DNA of 64,000 bases from Cladopsammia gracilis. Lineage: Eukaryota > Cnidaria > Anthozoa > Scleractinia > Dendrophylliidae. Position 1 is the stretch's first letter. Each line of letters begins with the position of its first letter. A program made the position numbers and the translations under genes. The stretch is from NCBI GenBank assembly GCA_022457155.1, contig JAJGOT010000214.1, positions 844,001 through 908,000 on the forward strand, given 5' to 3'. Positions 1 through 13,752 of the stretch are shown one piece after another. The notes below the pieces were generated by a model that saw nothing but the letters and a program-made list of their open reading frames with translations, did no database searches and was not told the DNA's origin.

Positions 1-173
1 CTTGTTCTATACCTTGACTAAGGCACGATTGATTTTGGTTCGGCTATTGATTGGTTGAAAAGAAAACGTATTGGTTATCGCACGTCACATGAGTACTTTT
101 TGGATCAGAAAGCCAAATAAAATTGCTGTGGATAGTTAACCTATAAACTGCTATGTTTTTTTTAAACTTTAAG

Positions 174-3100
174 GTGAATGAAGGTCTTCAAGAACTGTTC
201 AACACTGAAAGCATCACCCTTTTGGCAGCCAACAGTTTTGTTGATAACCCAAACAATGTTATAAATGATTTAAAGGCATGTTATATTGTGTTTAATTCTG
301 CATGTTTTGAGCATTTTTATAACAAGCCCGCGCGTAGCAGCACGCTAACATGCATTTTTTAATTTTTCTCTGGCTCATTAGCTCCGAGAACTGTTTCTGC
401 GCTTGGAACAATATTATTCTTGGTTTGCTCCCACGTCATATCAAAATTCAGATTCCAGATTTTGATTCCGAAATGTTTATGGAATTGTGAGAGTTAACAG
501 CTACACATCTGGTCAAACTTTGAAGCGCATGAGTATTTCGTTAAAGAGTTATAGGCGAACGGGCATTAGACAGAAAAATATATGAAGCGCCATCTTGGTG
601 CACTTACCACTTCAGTACATCAGCATGGTGGCGTAAACTTCAAAAACCCCATTACAAATGATTGGATCACTATGACGTCCATTGAATCGCTTTATTTTCA
701 CCGCTTATATGAAATAGAGTGGCGAATCGCCTGACATATTTCAAACCCGTTTACAACTCGGAAGCAAAACATCATTAAAACATAAAGCGTTTTGTGGTAT
801 CCACATATCATGATAGAAACAGCTTTATGATGCATTTATAGTTTAGATTTTTCAATTTTTATGAGGTCATGTGCAGACTCAGGAATATTAATTGGCGCCC
901 TTGTTTCAGCGCAGGAAGTTGAATCGAACCCGTTTAATTTTTTTTGTAATCACGTTGAATACCACTGTACGTAAAAATATTACACGGACTAAGATTATTT
1001 TCTTTTATTTTTTCAGGAGAAGGATGCACGAATCATTATTTCTTTGATGTACGAGGACAAATGCAGAAAGTTCATGTGTTCGGTAAGAATATCATCCCGC
1101 TTCTCGAAACTAACTCCTTATAACATTATCAGTACCTTTCCTATCAAGTGCAGTTAGTTTATTAATTACACAGCTGGCAAATTTAAAATATAACAACAGG
1201 GGAAAACTCCTGCTGCTTTAAATATAGTTGTAAGTTATCTAATGAAGCAGTTGTCTGTTGTAGGCTTATCACAATAACTTCTACGGTCCTCGCTTGGTGT
1301 GGCTATTACCAGGGTGGTATAGAGAGGCGTGGTGGAATAACACAGGCCTTGATGTGAAGTGCAGTGCTGAGCAGATCAAACACGTAGCTGGAAGTTATTT
1401 AGCCACAGAGGAAATTATCTTCAGTACGACTGCAAATTCGCCAACAGTATCTGGTCTGGTAAGATTGTCGGTTTTTTGGTAACTTTCGTAAATATTCAGA
1501 TTATAATTGATCAATCAGAGAGGGAACAAAAAAAGGAACTAATTATGCTAACCAGCGCTTGACTAAGGGTGCTCTACGCGGGAAAATATGCAGCCATTGC
1601 GCGGGGAGATATGGAACCGATCACAAGCGCGGGAAAACAAGCGCGGGAAAATATGTAATCGGTGACAAGTGCGAAAAAATATGAAGCAAAATTTGTTTTG
1701 TTTTGATAGGTTTACAAATTTATGCTCGGTTTAACAAACACTCGTTGATCTTTTAAGTTTAATGACTAATTTAAAATGAATATTTTTTTGATGCCACAAC
1801 AGAAAAAAGGAACTTCTTGAACAAGACCTCAACACTATTTTTTTAGTTCATTTCGAGATAATATTTAAATTCTCTTTTTTTTTTCCCTAGACTGCTAATC
1901 AACTCAACCAGTTGTATGAAGCCAGGCGTCGAAACATGTCGCAAGAAGAAAACAATTTCGCCCCATACGGTTATGACACCATTTGGTGTTTAGCTCTCGC
2001 ACTTAATCATTCCATGGCTCCGCTTGCTAAACAAAACCTGTCGCTATCCAGCTTTTCTTACAAAAGCCAACAAGGTCGACAAATAGCGGACATATTGTTG
2101 CAGTCGGTTTCCAATATCAGCTTTAACGGCATGTCGGTGAGTCTTAGATGATATGAGTTTTAGATGATACTCGATTAAATATAACAGGAAACTTATAGGA
2201 GACTAAACTGTTGGCCGTAGACAAAACCTGGAACATGGAACATACCGTAACAATCCGAAATATTCCGGAATATTCGGGAAAAAGATAGCAAAAATAAAAA
2301 TATAACTAAACGAATATTAAATAATAGGACTGAGTTGTGTGTTGGGCTACCTTTCAAGATATGTTTTTCTTTTTTTTTTTTAAAAGAAAAGCTCTTCAAT
2401 AAGGAAACTGAAATAGTCAAGGTACCTTGGAGCATCCCTTCCTTCCCCCGAAAAAAATATAGTAAAAAGTAATGTGTTATTTTTTATCTTTATGATGCTT
2501 TATTGTTATTAATTGCCACAACTTTTGCTGTTTTACTTTTTATTTATTTATTTTGCTATTTTTGTCATGTTCCAGAATGTTAAGGAACTGTTCCGAGATG
2601 TTCCATGTTCCGGGTTTTGTCTACGCCCGAGAGTATATTGGTCGAAAAGATGCAACGGCCCCGGTAGCAATACTGACTATACGACCGGCGGAGGGGTCTT
2701 GCAGATCAGAATATCATAAACTCTTCTTCCGTCTTTCAGGGTCATGTGCAGTGTAATGAGAATGGGACACAAAAAAGCAAGATATGGATCGAACAAATGC
2801 AAGGTGAAAAACGATTAGTTTTTTAAATAAGCTCATAATCTCTGAAGCAATGAGACCTTGTTGTTCAGTTCTATCATGATAATCTTATTTCACGAAGTTA
2901 AATGCCCAGCTTGATTAATTTCAGCTGAAAAGCGTGTTCTCCCCACCTGACAAAACTTGAAACAACATTTTGCATTTAAAAATGTTTATGTTGCAGGTAC
3001 AAAGAAAGTTAGAGTTGGAAAATTCGATCCACTGCTATTCCGCAGCGTAACTCATGGTATTACGATGAGTCCCGACAAGAGTTTCTATTGGCCAGGTGTG

Positions 3101-6100
3101 TAAATGAGGTTGCAGTATACCATGTATAATGGCGATGGACCAAACAGCGTAATCGGTCCGCTATCGGTCCATTGCTTGATCTCACCTCCACCCGACCCCA
3201 CCCATAAACACTGAGGGTGGTCAAAGTCAGGATATTGTTACGTCCTATGAGCCACTTGACCTGGTGGCGGTTTGCAATGGTGGATTCACACTCCATCATA
3301 ATGGGGGATGAGTGAATAAGGGGGAGGGGAGTGAATAGGCGGAAAGGGGGTCGGTGAAGGTTGGTTTGGAGTATATTAAAGACTGAAAACAAAGTTCGGC
3401 TTTTTGGGCCTTAATTTTTTCACCACTAGTTTGAGCATGAAACAACAAAAAAATTGCTATTACAATCCACTGTACCCTCCCCCATTATAACACACCCTCC
3501 TTCCCCCAGTACCCATTCTCGCCCTATTTTCACTGTGTACCTGGGTAGAAGGAGACATGTGGAGCAAAGTTTCTTGTCAAAGGAAACAACACATTGGCAA
3601 AGATGAGGCAGCTTCGCACCACCGACCTTTATTTCCAAACACCAACAAGTTAATCACTAGACCAAATGCCCCCACAGTTAGTTTGATAGCAGCCTTTTTG
3701 TGGTGGCGTTTCTTCTTATACGTTTCCCAAAATTTTCTCATGTCAAGTTTTTCTACTTGAGAGGGCGATAAAATTTACCAGATTTTGGGAAGTGCATTCA
3801 TTTTACCTAAATGTTTTTTATGCGCTTTCCTGGCTTTTTTTGTCAAAACTTTACCCCATTTTTAACCTTTTTTCCGTTTTGTTGGCTGTTCCGATATTTG
3901 TTAAGGAACGTTCCCCTATGATCAATTGTTCCTTATTATTTTGGTCCTTTTTACCTTAAGAGGACCAACGTTTTTATAAAGTAGGAACAAAACGTTCATT
4001 CTAAGCTAAAACAAGACCGTTTTGTTCCGAGTTCCCATGTGTGAATGGAACACATTGTTCCCAAATTGGTAATTCAAGAACAATTTAGGACTGTTTTGTT
4101 CCGAGTTCCCATGTGTGAATGGAACATATTGTTCCCATATTGGTAATTTAGGAACAATTTAGGACTGTTTTGTTCCGAGCTCCCATGTGTGAATGGAACA
4201 TATTGTTCCCAAATTGGTAATTCAGGACCAATTTAGGACTGTTTTGTTCCGAGTTCCCATGTGTGAATGGAACATATTGTTCCAAAATTGGTAATTCAGG
4301 GACAATTTAGGACCGTTTTGTTCCGAAGTTCCATCTGTGAATGGAACATATTGTTCCGAAATTGGCTATTTAGGAACAATTTAGATACCGTTTTGTTCCG
4401 AATTCCCATCTGTGAATGGAACACATTGTTCCGAATTTGCTAATTTAGGAACAATTAAGGTACCGTTTTGTTCCGAATTCCTACTTGTGAATGGAACACA
4501 TCGTTCCCAAATTGGTGATTTAGGAACATTGTGTTCCTAACAGTAACTGTACCTATTTGGACAGCTTATTCCTTTTCATACTTAAGAGGAACAATTGTTC
4601 TTTCTTACTGTAAGACAGCGCTTTAATATAAACATTATTTCAAGGCACCCACAGGCCTGCTTAGGCAGGTTCAACACCATTTTGGTTGCATCACACTGTC
4701 ATGAATTTTGCACAATAGTAATAAGGGCGTGCAAGCAAGGGCATGTTGTCGCAAGTTTAAACATGCAATAGGTTCCTTTATTTGTCATGGGTTCCACAGT
4801 TTGGTTGGTTTTTGCTGAGGTGAAATATTATTTAACGGGTAAAATGAGCAAGAAGTGCAAAGTGGAATGGTCGAACATTGATGGAGCATCACCCAAACCA
4901 AAACGACTTCACTTGGAAAAGGACGAAACAGATCGTATGTATCACTGTCCAATACAAGTTTGTGAACACGAAGGATTTCAAAGTCAACGTGGCTGCAGGA
5001 AACACGTGAATAACAAACATAGATGGTTCTTCTATTTTGACGAAAAGCCCGATCTGAAAGAAGCGAAAAGCTCGTTGCAAGTGCCAAAGAACTTACCGGT
5101 AACAGACAAAGATGACGACGCATCGCGCGTAACCGCAAAACAAGCCGTCAGAGCATTAATTCCTTCATTTTCAGTCTCTGGCCAAATTGGCAAAACATTC
5201 ATAAATTGGTTGACTGCAAGTGGCGGTGGTTACAAGAAAGATCGTCCAGCTCAACAGATTGTGAATAGATGCTTTAAATTTCTCAAGTTTTGCTGCGAAG
5301 ACGAGGATGAGTTGACCTTCGAGGTGATGGATTTCAGCCTGTGTTCACCAAATCTGTTGTTCAAGTTCATTGACTATCTGCAAGAAGAATGCAAGCTCGG
5401 CTACGGTGGACAATTGGGCTACATAGACGCTCTTTCGGAATTAATCGACTTCAGAAAAATTAATGGCGCATCAGATGCAGTTCTTCGAAAGTTATCCGCA
5501 ACAGAGTTGTACCTGAAAAGAGCGCGCAAAACAGTGGCAAAGATGATGAGATTGCAGTGGACACAGGATCTAGACATCGAAACGCTAGAAGCAAGAGGGC
5601 ACTGGGCAACGATGGAAGAATTATTACAAGTTGTAACTTTTCATTTGCCCCGCTATGAAAACACCGTTAAGATGTGCAAAACCAGTCCGGGCCAAGTCAA
5701 CCCTTCGGACTTGACATTTGCCACGAAATTTGTAGCCATGTATCTTTTCATCAAGGTGAAAGGATCGCGCCCTATGACTTATCAGTATCTGACAGTCGAC
5801 ATGGTAAGTGCAGCGAAGGAAAATGGGGGATTCATCGATCAGAAAAAGTTCAAGACTGCCAGCAAGTATGGATTTGACTCGTTGATTCTGACCGATACAA
5901 GCATGCAAGTACTCGATGGGTACATCACTTTCGTAAGGCCCATGCTAAAACCCCAGTGCGACTTTGTTTTGGTCACGAGAAATGGAGGCCAACACAGCAA
6001 ATTGGGCGACGTCATGAGCAAATTGGTCTTTGACGCAATTGGGAAATACGTTCATCCCACACGTTATCGTCAAATTGTCGAAACGCAAAGCCTTAACCTG

Positions 6101-8296
6101 CTCAGTAGCAAAGAGCAAAGAATTTTGTCAGAAGACCAAAAACACAGCTCTGCTGTTGCCAAAGTTCACTATCAAAAGCAAAGATCGCGCGAAGTTGCTG
6201 TGAAAGCCCACGAGTGTCTACAAAAGTTACAAGGTACCAAAGGATCGGAGGTGGATGAGGACGTCAACGCGAGGTTTTGCGCTTCAAGTTCAAGTTCAAC
6301 TTCACTTTCATCTTCAACTGAACGTTCAGTTGAAACCGAACAGGAGAAAAGCTCGCCCCCAGAAAAGAAAGTCCCACCCAAGGAGCATTTGTGCGTCCGT
6401 AGAAAAGTTCGTCGGGTATTGAAATTCACAGCAGAAGAGGACGATTTTCTAAGAAAGGGGATAACAAAGCACGGTTTTGGACAGTGGACGGCTATTCTAA
6501 GAGATCTCGATTTCAAATTTCAAAACGGAAGAATGGCCGATTCATTAAAAAAGAGAGCTGAACTAAAGTATCTTTCGAGTGGGAGTGTTTGTAACGCACA
6601 AAACTTAGAGTAGTAAAGGATCGTATTCAAAAAAAAACAAATGTTAATCATTGCAAAAAGTACATTTTAATGTCTCTTGTAACTTAGCTAAGGACGGACG
6701 AAGGACGGTTTTCTAAAGGAAGGGATGAACAAGCACGTTGTTGGACATTGGACTGCTATTTTGAGAGATCCCGATTTTACATTTCAGACAGGAAGGGTGG
6801 CCGATGCTTTAAAAAAAATGGCCCAACTCAAGTTTCTATAAAGTAGCAAATGCTGATTTGAGAACAATCTGGATCCAAAAACGCACAGTGTAACTCAACA
6901 GTAAATCTTTAATGTCTACTAAATTGAATACACTATTTCAACTCGAGGGAAAACATTAAATAACAAGCAGTCCTCAATTACATTTTGTTAAACTCGCTAC
7001 AATATTTGCTGAATAATGACACTCTGACATGGCTTTTTCTAGTTTAACTCATTACAACATTTGTTGGACGAAGGTAATGCTGATACGACGACTCCACGAG
7101 ATTCATCAGGCAAGGGTTTTTGTGGTCCTTCAGGACTTGGCACAACTGGTTGAGGCCATGACAGCCTTTTTTCCTCGACATTTTCGACAAGATAAAACTC
7201 AACAACAGAGCTCCCGAGGGCGCGTTGAATTTTGAAAGGATTGACGGCTGAGCCATTGTGCGTTTGGCACGCCACCCAATACGACATGGCTGGAAAAACT
7301 TGTTGGCCTGGAGAGGAAACTTGCGAAGCATTGATTGAAGTCTTATCATTTGACCCGTCACTCTCCCTGTCTTCCTGCGATCTCTTTGAATTTTTTTCTT
7401 TTACTGTCCAGCTTAGATGTACTTATTGCCGAGAAGAAAAGCAAATCTCGCTAAGTTGAGGCAAGGTTAAATCACATTCGTCCCTCTTTTCACAAATCCA
7501 CTTCCATGCTCTTTCAATTTCTTGGTCATTGACTCGCCAAACGCACTTAAAGGCCACAACGGAACATGTTTTATCGCCGCGATAACATGGCTCTTTACTT
7601 TATCGCGTATGACCTTGCTGTTCAGCTGCGAACAAGGCTTACTCATTTCACCGTGTGGAGTGATATGTGGTGAGATGAGTGACTGTTTGCCAGTCCTGCT
7701 GCATGCCTAAGTTTAAATACTATTCCAACAAAAGATCTAAAATAACCTTCTCGAAGGGTGACAGATGGGAAACGGAACTAAATTAGATTGGCTAAATCAC
7801 TTGCTTGTCAATGACGCGTTGTCTTGGTTCCTTTGTTATCAAAACAATGAGGTGTTTTTTAAAGAAACATATATTCATGTATTAATGTAATATATTCAGC
7901 CTATACCCGGTATACACGCTAAAATCGCTATACACCGTGTGTAAGCAATGAAAACCACATAAAATTACTGACTTAGTTTCTCTCTGTTTAGTAAGTGGAC
8001 AGCGACTTTAGCGTATACTACGGGTATAGGCTGAATATATTACTGTCATAATATATTCAGTATTTTCCTGCTATACACTTTAAAATCGCTGTGCACTGTG
8101 TGTAAGCAATGGAAACCACATGAAGTTCTTGAGAAGTTTCTATCTGTTTGCAAAGTGGATAGCGATTTCAGCGTGTATAGCGGGTATAGGCTGAATATAT
8201 TATATAATAAAAATAATATATATAAAAATAAAAAATAAATAAATAATAATAAAAATATAATAATAATAATAATAATAATAATTAATTAATTAATTA

Positions 8297-8334
<38 letters not shown>

Positions 8335-11300
8335 TATTTAATATATTCAGCCTATACCCGCTATACACGCTGAAATCGCTATCCACTTTACAAACAGATA
8401 GAAACTTCTCAATAACTTCATGTGGTTTCCATTGCTTACACACAGTGCACAGCGATTTTGAAGTGTATAGCGGGGAAAGACTGAATATATTATGACAGTA
8501 ATATATTCAGCCTATACCCGTAGTATACGCTAAAGTCGCTGTCCACTTACTAAACAGATAGAAACTAAGTCAGTAATTTCATGTGGTTTTCATTGCTTAC
8601 ATACGGTGTATAGCGATTTTAGCGTGTATAGCGGGTATAGGCTGAATATATTATTGTCATAATATATTCAGCCTATACCCGTAGTATACGCTAAAATCGC
8701 TATCCACTTACTAAACAGATGGAAACTTTCTTTTTTCTTATTTTATTATTTATTGGATTTGTTTGATTTGATTTCAACGGATATGACGGAGACAACGGCA
8801 ACAGCAGTTAGAGGTTTATCATATGGAATGACATTCAACTGAAAAAACTAATATTGCTTTTTTGAAAGATCCTAAGGTCTGCTTCTCTTGTTCCCATACA
8901 GGAACAAGTGGACCTATCAGTACCTGTTCCTATTCAAAGGAACGCAATTGATTGTTAAGCGTATTTTCGACATCGCAGAGTGTTGTGACTACAAGAAAAA
9001 GTAATTTCTAGTATCGCACCACCTTGAAATTGTACGAAAACATTAGCCGCGGAGAGATTAATACGGTAGTTGAAATTGTTTTAACGTTTTAATAAAGGGA
9101 ACAGAAATTTTGGGAAACGATCTCCTACGTTTCCCAAAATTTTCTCATGCTAAGTTTTTCTACTTGAGAGGGCGATAAAATTTACCAGATTTTGGAAAGT
9201 GCATTCATTTTATCTAAATGTTTTTTATGCGCTTTCCTGGCTTTTTTTGTCAAAACTTTACCCCATTTTTAACCTTTTTTCCGTTTTGTTGGCTGTTCCG
9301 ATATTTGTTAAGGAACGTTCCCCTATGATCAATTGTTCCCTATTATTTTGGTCCTTTTTACCTTAAGAGGACCAACGTTTTTATAAAGTAGGAACAAAAC
9401 GTTCATTCTAAGCTAAAACAAGACCGTTTTGTTCCGAGTTCCCATGTGTGAATGGAACATATTGTTCCCAAATTGGTAATTCAGGACCAATTTAGGACCA
9501 TTTTGTTCCGAGTTCCCATGTGTGAATGGAACATATTGTTCCCCAATTGGTAATTTAGGAACAATTTAGGACCGTTTTGTTCCGAGTTCCCATGTGTGAA
9601 TGGAACATATTGTTCCCCAATTGGTAATTTAGGAACAATTTAGGACCGTTTTGTTCCGAGTTCCCATGTGTGAATGGAACATATTGTTCCCAAATTGGTA
9701 ATTCAGGAATAATTTAGGACTGTTTTGTTCCGAAGTTCCATCTGTGAATGGAACATATTGTTCCGAAATTGGCTATTTAGGAACAATTTAGATACCGTTT
9801 TGTTCCGAATTCCCATCTGTGAATGGAACACATTGTTCCGAATTTGCTAATTTAGGAACAATTAAGGTACCGTTTTGTTCCGAATTCCTACTTGTGAATG
9901 GAACACATCGTTCCCAAATTGGTGATTTAGGAACATGTGTTCCTAACAGTAACTGTACCTATTTGGACAGCTTATTCCTTTTCATACTTAAGAGGAACAA
10001 TTGTTCTTTCTTACTGTAAGCGACAGCGCTTTAATATAAACATTATTTCAAGGCACCCACAGGCCTGCTTGGGCAAGTTCAACACCAATTTGGTTGCATC
10101 ACACTTGCATGAATTTTGCACAATAGTAATAAGGGCGTGCAAGCAAGGGCATGTTGTCGCAAGTTTAAACATGCAATAGGTCCCTTTGTTTGTCATTGGT
10201 TCCACAGTTTGGTTGGTTTTTCTAAGATGAAATATTATTTAACGGGAAAAATGAGCAAGAAGTGCAAAGTCGAATGTTCGAACATTGATGGAGCATCACC
10301 CAAACCAAAACGACTTCACTTGGAAAAGGACGAAACAGATCGTATGTATCACTGTCCAATACAAGTTTGTGAACACGAAGGATTTCAAAGTCAACGTGGC
10401 TGCAGGAAACACGTGAATAACAAACATAGATGGTTCTTCTATTTTGACGAAAAACCCGATCTGAAAGAAGCGAAAAGCTCGTTGCAAGTGCCGAAGAACT
10501 TACCGGTAACAGGCAAAGATGACGACGCATCGCGCGTAACCGCAAAACAAGCGGTCAGAGCATTAATTCCTTCATTTTCAGTCTCTGGCCAAATTGGCGA
10601 AACATTCACAAATTGGTTGACTGGAAGTGGCGGTGGTTACAAGAAAGATCGTCCAGCTCAACAGATTGTGAATAGATGCTTTAAATTTCTCAAGTTTTGC
10701 TGCGAAGACGAGGATGAGTTGACCTTCGAGGTGATGGACTTCAGCCTGTGTTCACCAAATCTGTTGTTCAAGTTCATTGACTATCTGCAAGAAGAATGCA
10801 AGCTCGGCTACGGTGGACAATTGGGCTACATAGACGCTCTTTCGGAATTAATCGACTTCAGAAAAATTAATGGCGCATCAGATGCAGTTCTTCGAAAGTT
10901 ATCCGCAACAGAGTTGTACCTGAAAAGAGCGCGCAAGACAGTGGCAAAGATGATGAGATTGCAGTGGACACAGGATCTAGACATCGAAACGCTAGAAGCA
11001 AGAGGGCATTGAGCAACGATGGAGGAATTATTACAAGTTGTAACTTTTCATTTGCCCCGCTATGAAAACACCGTTAAAATGTGCAAAACCAGTCCGGGCC
11101 AAGTCAACCCTTCGGACGTGACATTTGCCACGAAATTTGTAGCCATGTATCTTTTCATCAAGGTGAAAGGATCGCGCCCTATGACTTATCAGTATCTGAC
11201 AGTTGACATGGTAAGTGCAGCGAAGGAAAATGGGGGATTCATCGATCAGAAAAAGTTCAAGACTGCCAGCAAGTATGGATTTGACTCGTTGATTCTGACC

Positions 11301-13635
11301 GATACAAGCATGCAAGTACTCGATGGGTACATCACTTTCGTAAGGCCCATGCTAAAACCCCAGTGCGACTTTGTTTTGGTCACGAGAAATGGAAGCCCAC
11401 ACGTTATCGTCAAATTGTCGAAACGCAAAGCCTTAACCTGCTCACTAGCAAAGAGCAAAGAATTTTGTCAGAAGACCAAAAACACAGCTCTGCTGTTGCC
11501 AAAGTTCACTATCAAAAGCAGAGATCGCGCGAAGTTGCTGTGAAGGCCCACGAGTGTTTACAAAAGCTACAAGGTACCAAAGGATCAGAGGTGGATGAGG
11601 ACGTCAACGCGAGGTTTTGCGCTTCAAGTTCAAGTTCAACTTCACCTTCATCTTCAACTGAACGTTCAGTTGAAACTGAACAGGAGAAAAGCTCGCCCCC
11701 AGAAAAGAAAGTACCACCCACGGAGCATTTGTGCGTCCGTAGAAAAGTTCGTCGGGTATTGAAATTCACAGCAGAGGAGGACGATTTTCTAAGAAAGGGG
11801 ATAACAAAGCACGGTTTTGGACAGTGGACGGCTATTCTAAGAGATCTCGATTTCAAATTTCAAAACGGAAGAATGGCCGATTCATTAAAAAAGAGGGCTG
11901 AACTAAAGTATCTTTCGAGTGGGAGTGTTTGTAACGCACAAGACTTAGAGTAGTAAAGGATCGTATTCAGATAAAAACAAAAAACAAATGTTAATCATTG
12001 CAAAAAGTACATTTTAATGTCTCTTGTAACTTAGCTAAGGACGGACGGAGGACGGTTTTCTAAAGGAAGGGATGAACAAGCACGTTGTTGGACATTGGAC
12101 TGCTATTTTGAGAGATCCCGATTTTACATTTCAGACAGGAAGGGTGGCCGATGCTTTAAAAAAAAGGGCCCAACTCAAGTTTCTATAAAGTAGCAAACCC
12201 CCGATCGTTTTTAGTCGAACGCTAATGCTGATTTGAGAACAATCTGGATCCAAAAACGCACAGTGTAACTCAACAGTAAATCTTTAATGTTTACTAAATT
12301 GATGAATACACTATTTCAACTTGAGTGAAAACATTAAATAACAAGCAGTCCTCAATTACATTTGTTAAACTCGCTACAATATTTGCTGAATAATGACACT
12401 CTGACATGGCTTTTTCTAGTTTAACTCATTACAACATTTGTTGGACGAAGGTAATGCTGATACGACGACTCCACGAGATTCATCAGGCAAGGGTTTTTGT
12501 GGTCCTTCAGGACTTGGCACAACTGGTTGAGGCCATGACAGCCTTTTTTCCTCGACATTTTCGACAAGATAAAACTCAACAACAGAGCTCCCGAGGGCGC
12601 GTTGAATTTTGAAAGGATTGACGGCTGAGCCATTGTGCGTTTGGCACGCCACCCAATACGACATGGCTGGAAAAACTTGTTGGCCTGGAGAGGAAACTTG
12701 CGAAGCATTGATTGAAGTCTTATCATTTGACCCGTCACTCTCCCTGTCTTCCTGCGATCTCTTTGAATTTTTTCTGTTACTATCCAGCTTAGATGTACTT
12801 ATTGCCGAGAAGAAAAAGCAAATCTCGCTAAGTTGAGGCAAGGTTAAATCACATTCGTCCCTCTTTTCACAAATCCACTTCCATGCTCTTTCAATTTCTT
12901 GGTCATTGACTCGCCAAACGCACTTAAAGGCCACAACGGAACATGTTTTATCGCCGCGATAACATGGCTCTTTACTTTATCGCGTATGACCTTGCTGTTC
13001 AGCTGCGAACAAGGCTTACTCATTTCACCGTGTGGAGTGATATGCGGTGAGATGAGTGACTGTTTGCCAGTCCTGCTGCATGCCTAAGTTTAAATACTAT
13101 TCCAACAAAAGATCTAAAATAACCTTCTCGAAGGGTGACAGATGGGAAACGGAACTAAATTGGATTGGCTAAATCACTTGCTTGTCAATGACGCGTTGTC
13201 TTGGTTCCTTTGTTATCAAAACAATGAGGTGTTTTTTAAAGAAACATATATTCATGTATTAATGTAATATATTCAGCCTATACCCGCTATACACGCTAAA
13301 ATCGCTATACACCGTGTGTAAGCAATGAAAACCACATAAAATTACTGACTTAGTTTCTCTCTGTTTAGTAAGTGGACAGCGACTTTAGCGTATACTACGG
13401 GTATAGGCTGAATATATTACTGTCATAATATATTCAGTATTTTCCTGCTATACACTTTAAAATCGCTGTGCACTGTGTGTAAGCAATGGAAACCACATGA
13501 AGTTCTTGAGAAGTTTCTATCTGTTTGCAAAGTGGATAGCGATTTCAGCGTGTATAGCGGGTATAGGCTGAATATATTATATAATAAAAATAATATATAT
13601 GAAAATAAAAAATAAATAAATAAATAATAATAAAA

Positions 13636-13691
<56 letters not shown>

Positions 13692-13721
13692 TAATTAATT
13701 AATTAATTAATTAATTAATTA

Positions 13722-13752
<31 letters not shown>

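Larger units (their letters stand above)
3721..9119 (+). mobile_element. Tyrosine-recombinase transposon with terminal inverted repeats, copy 1 (~5.4 kb)
   Basis: The ends are a perfect 15-bp inverted repeat: CGTTTCCCAAAATTT at 3721-3735 and its reverse complement at 9105-9119. Internal order is minisatellite 4016-4560, recombinase ORF 4844-6613, degenerate second SANT motif 6704-6841, broken antisense ORF about 7039-7557, nested palindrome 7889-8726, then GGAACA/TGTTCC motifs about 8890-8945. The element sits in the same direction as the receptor gene, inside its largest intron. A second copy follows after 8 bp (9120-9127). Flanks do not show an obvious target-site duplication: TTCTTATA on the left, ATCTCCTA on the right. 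It resembles Crypton-class elements by protein, but Cryptons as I know them lack terminal inverted repeats. Confidence 0.8.

Noticed and set aside
5624..6516. Minus-strand frames opposite the recombinase ORF (94 and 114 codons)
   Set aside because: Shadow frames of the conserved plus-strand coding region; they change in parallel with it in copy 2.
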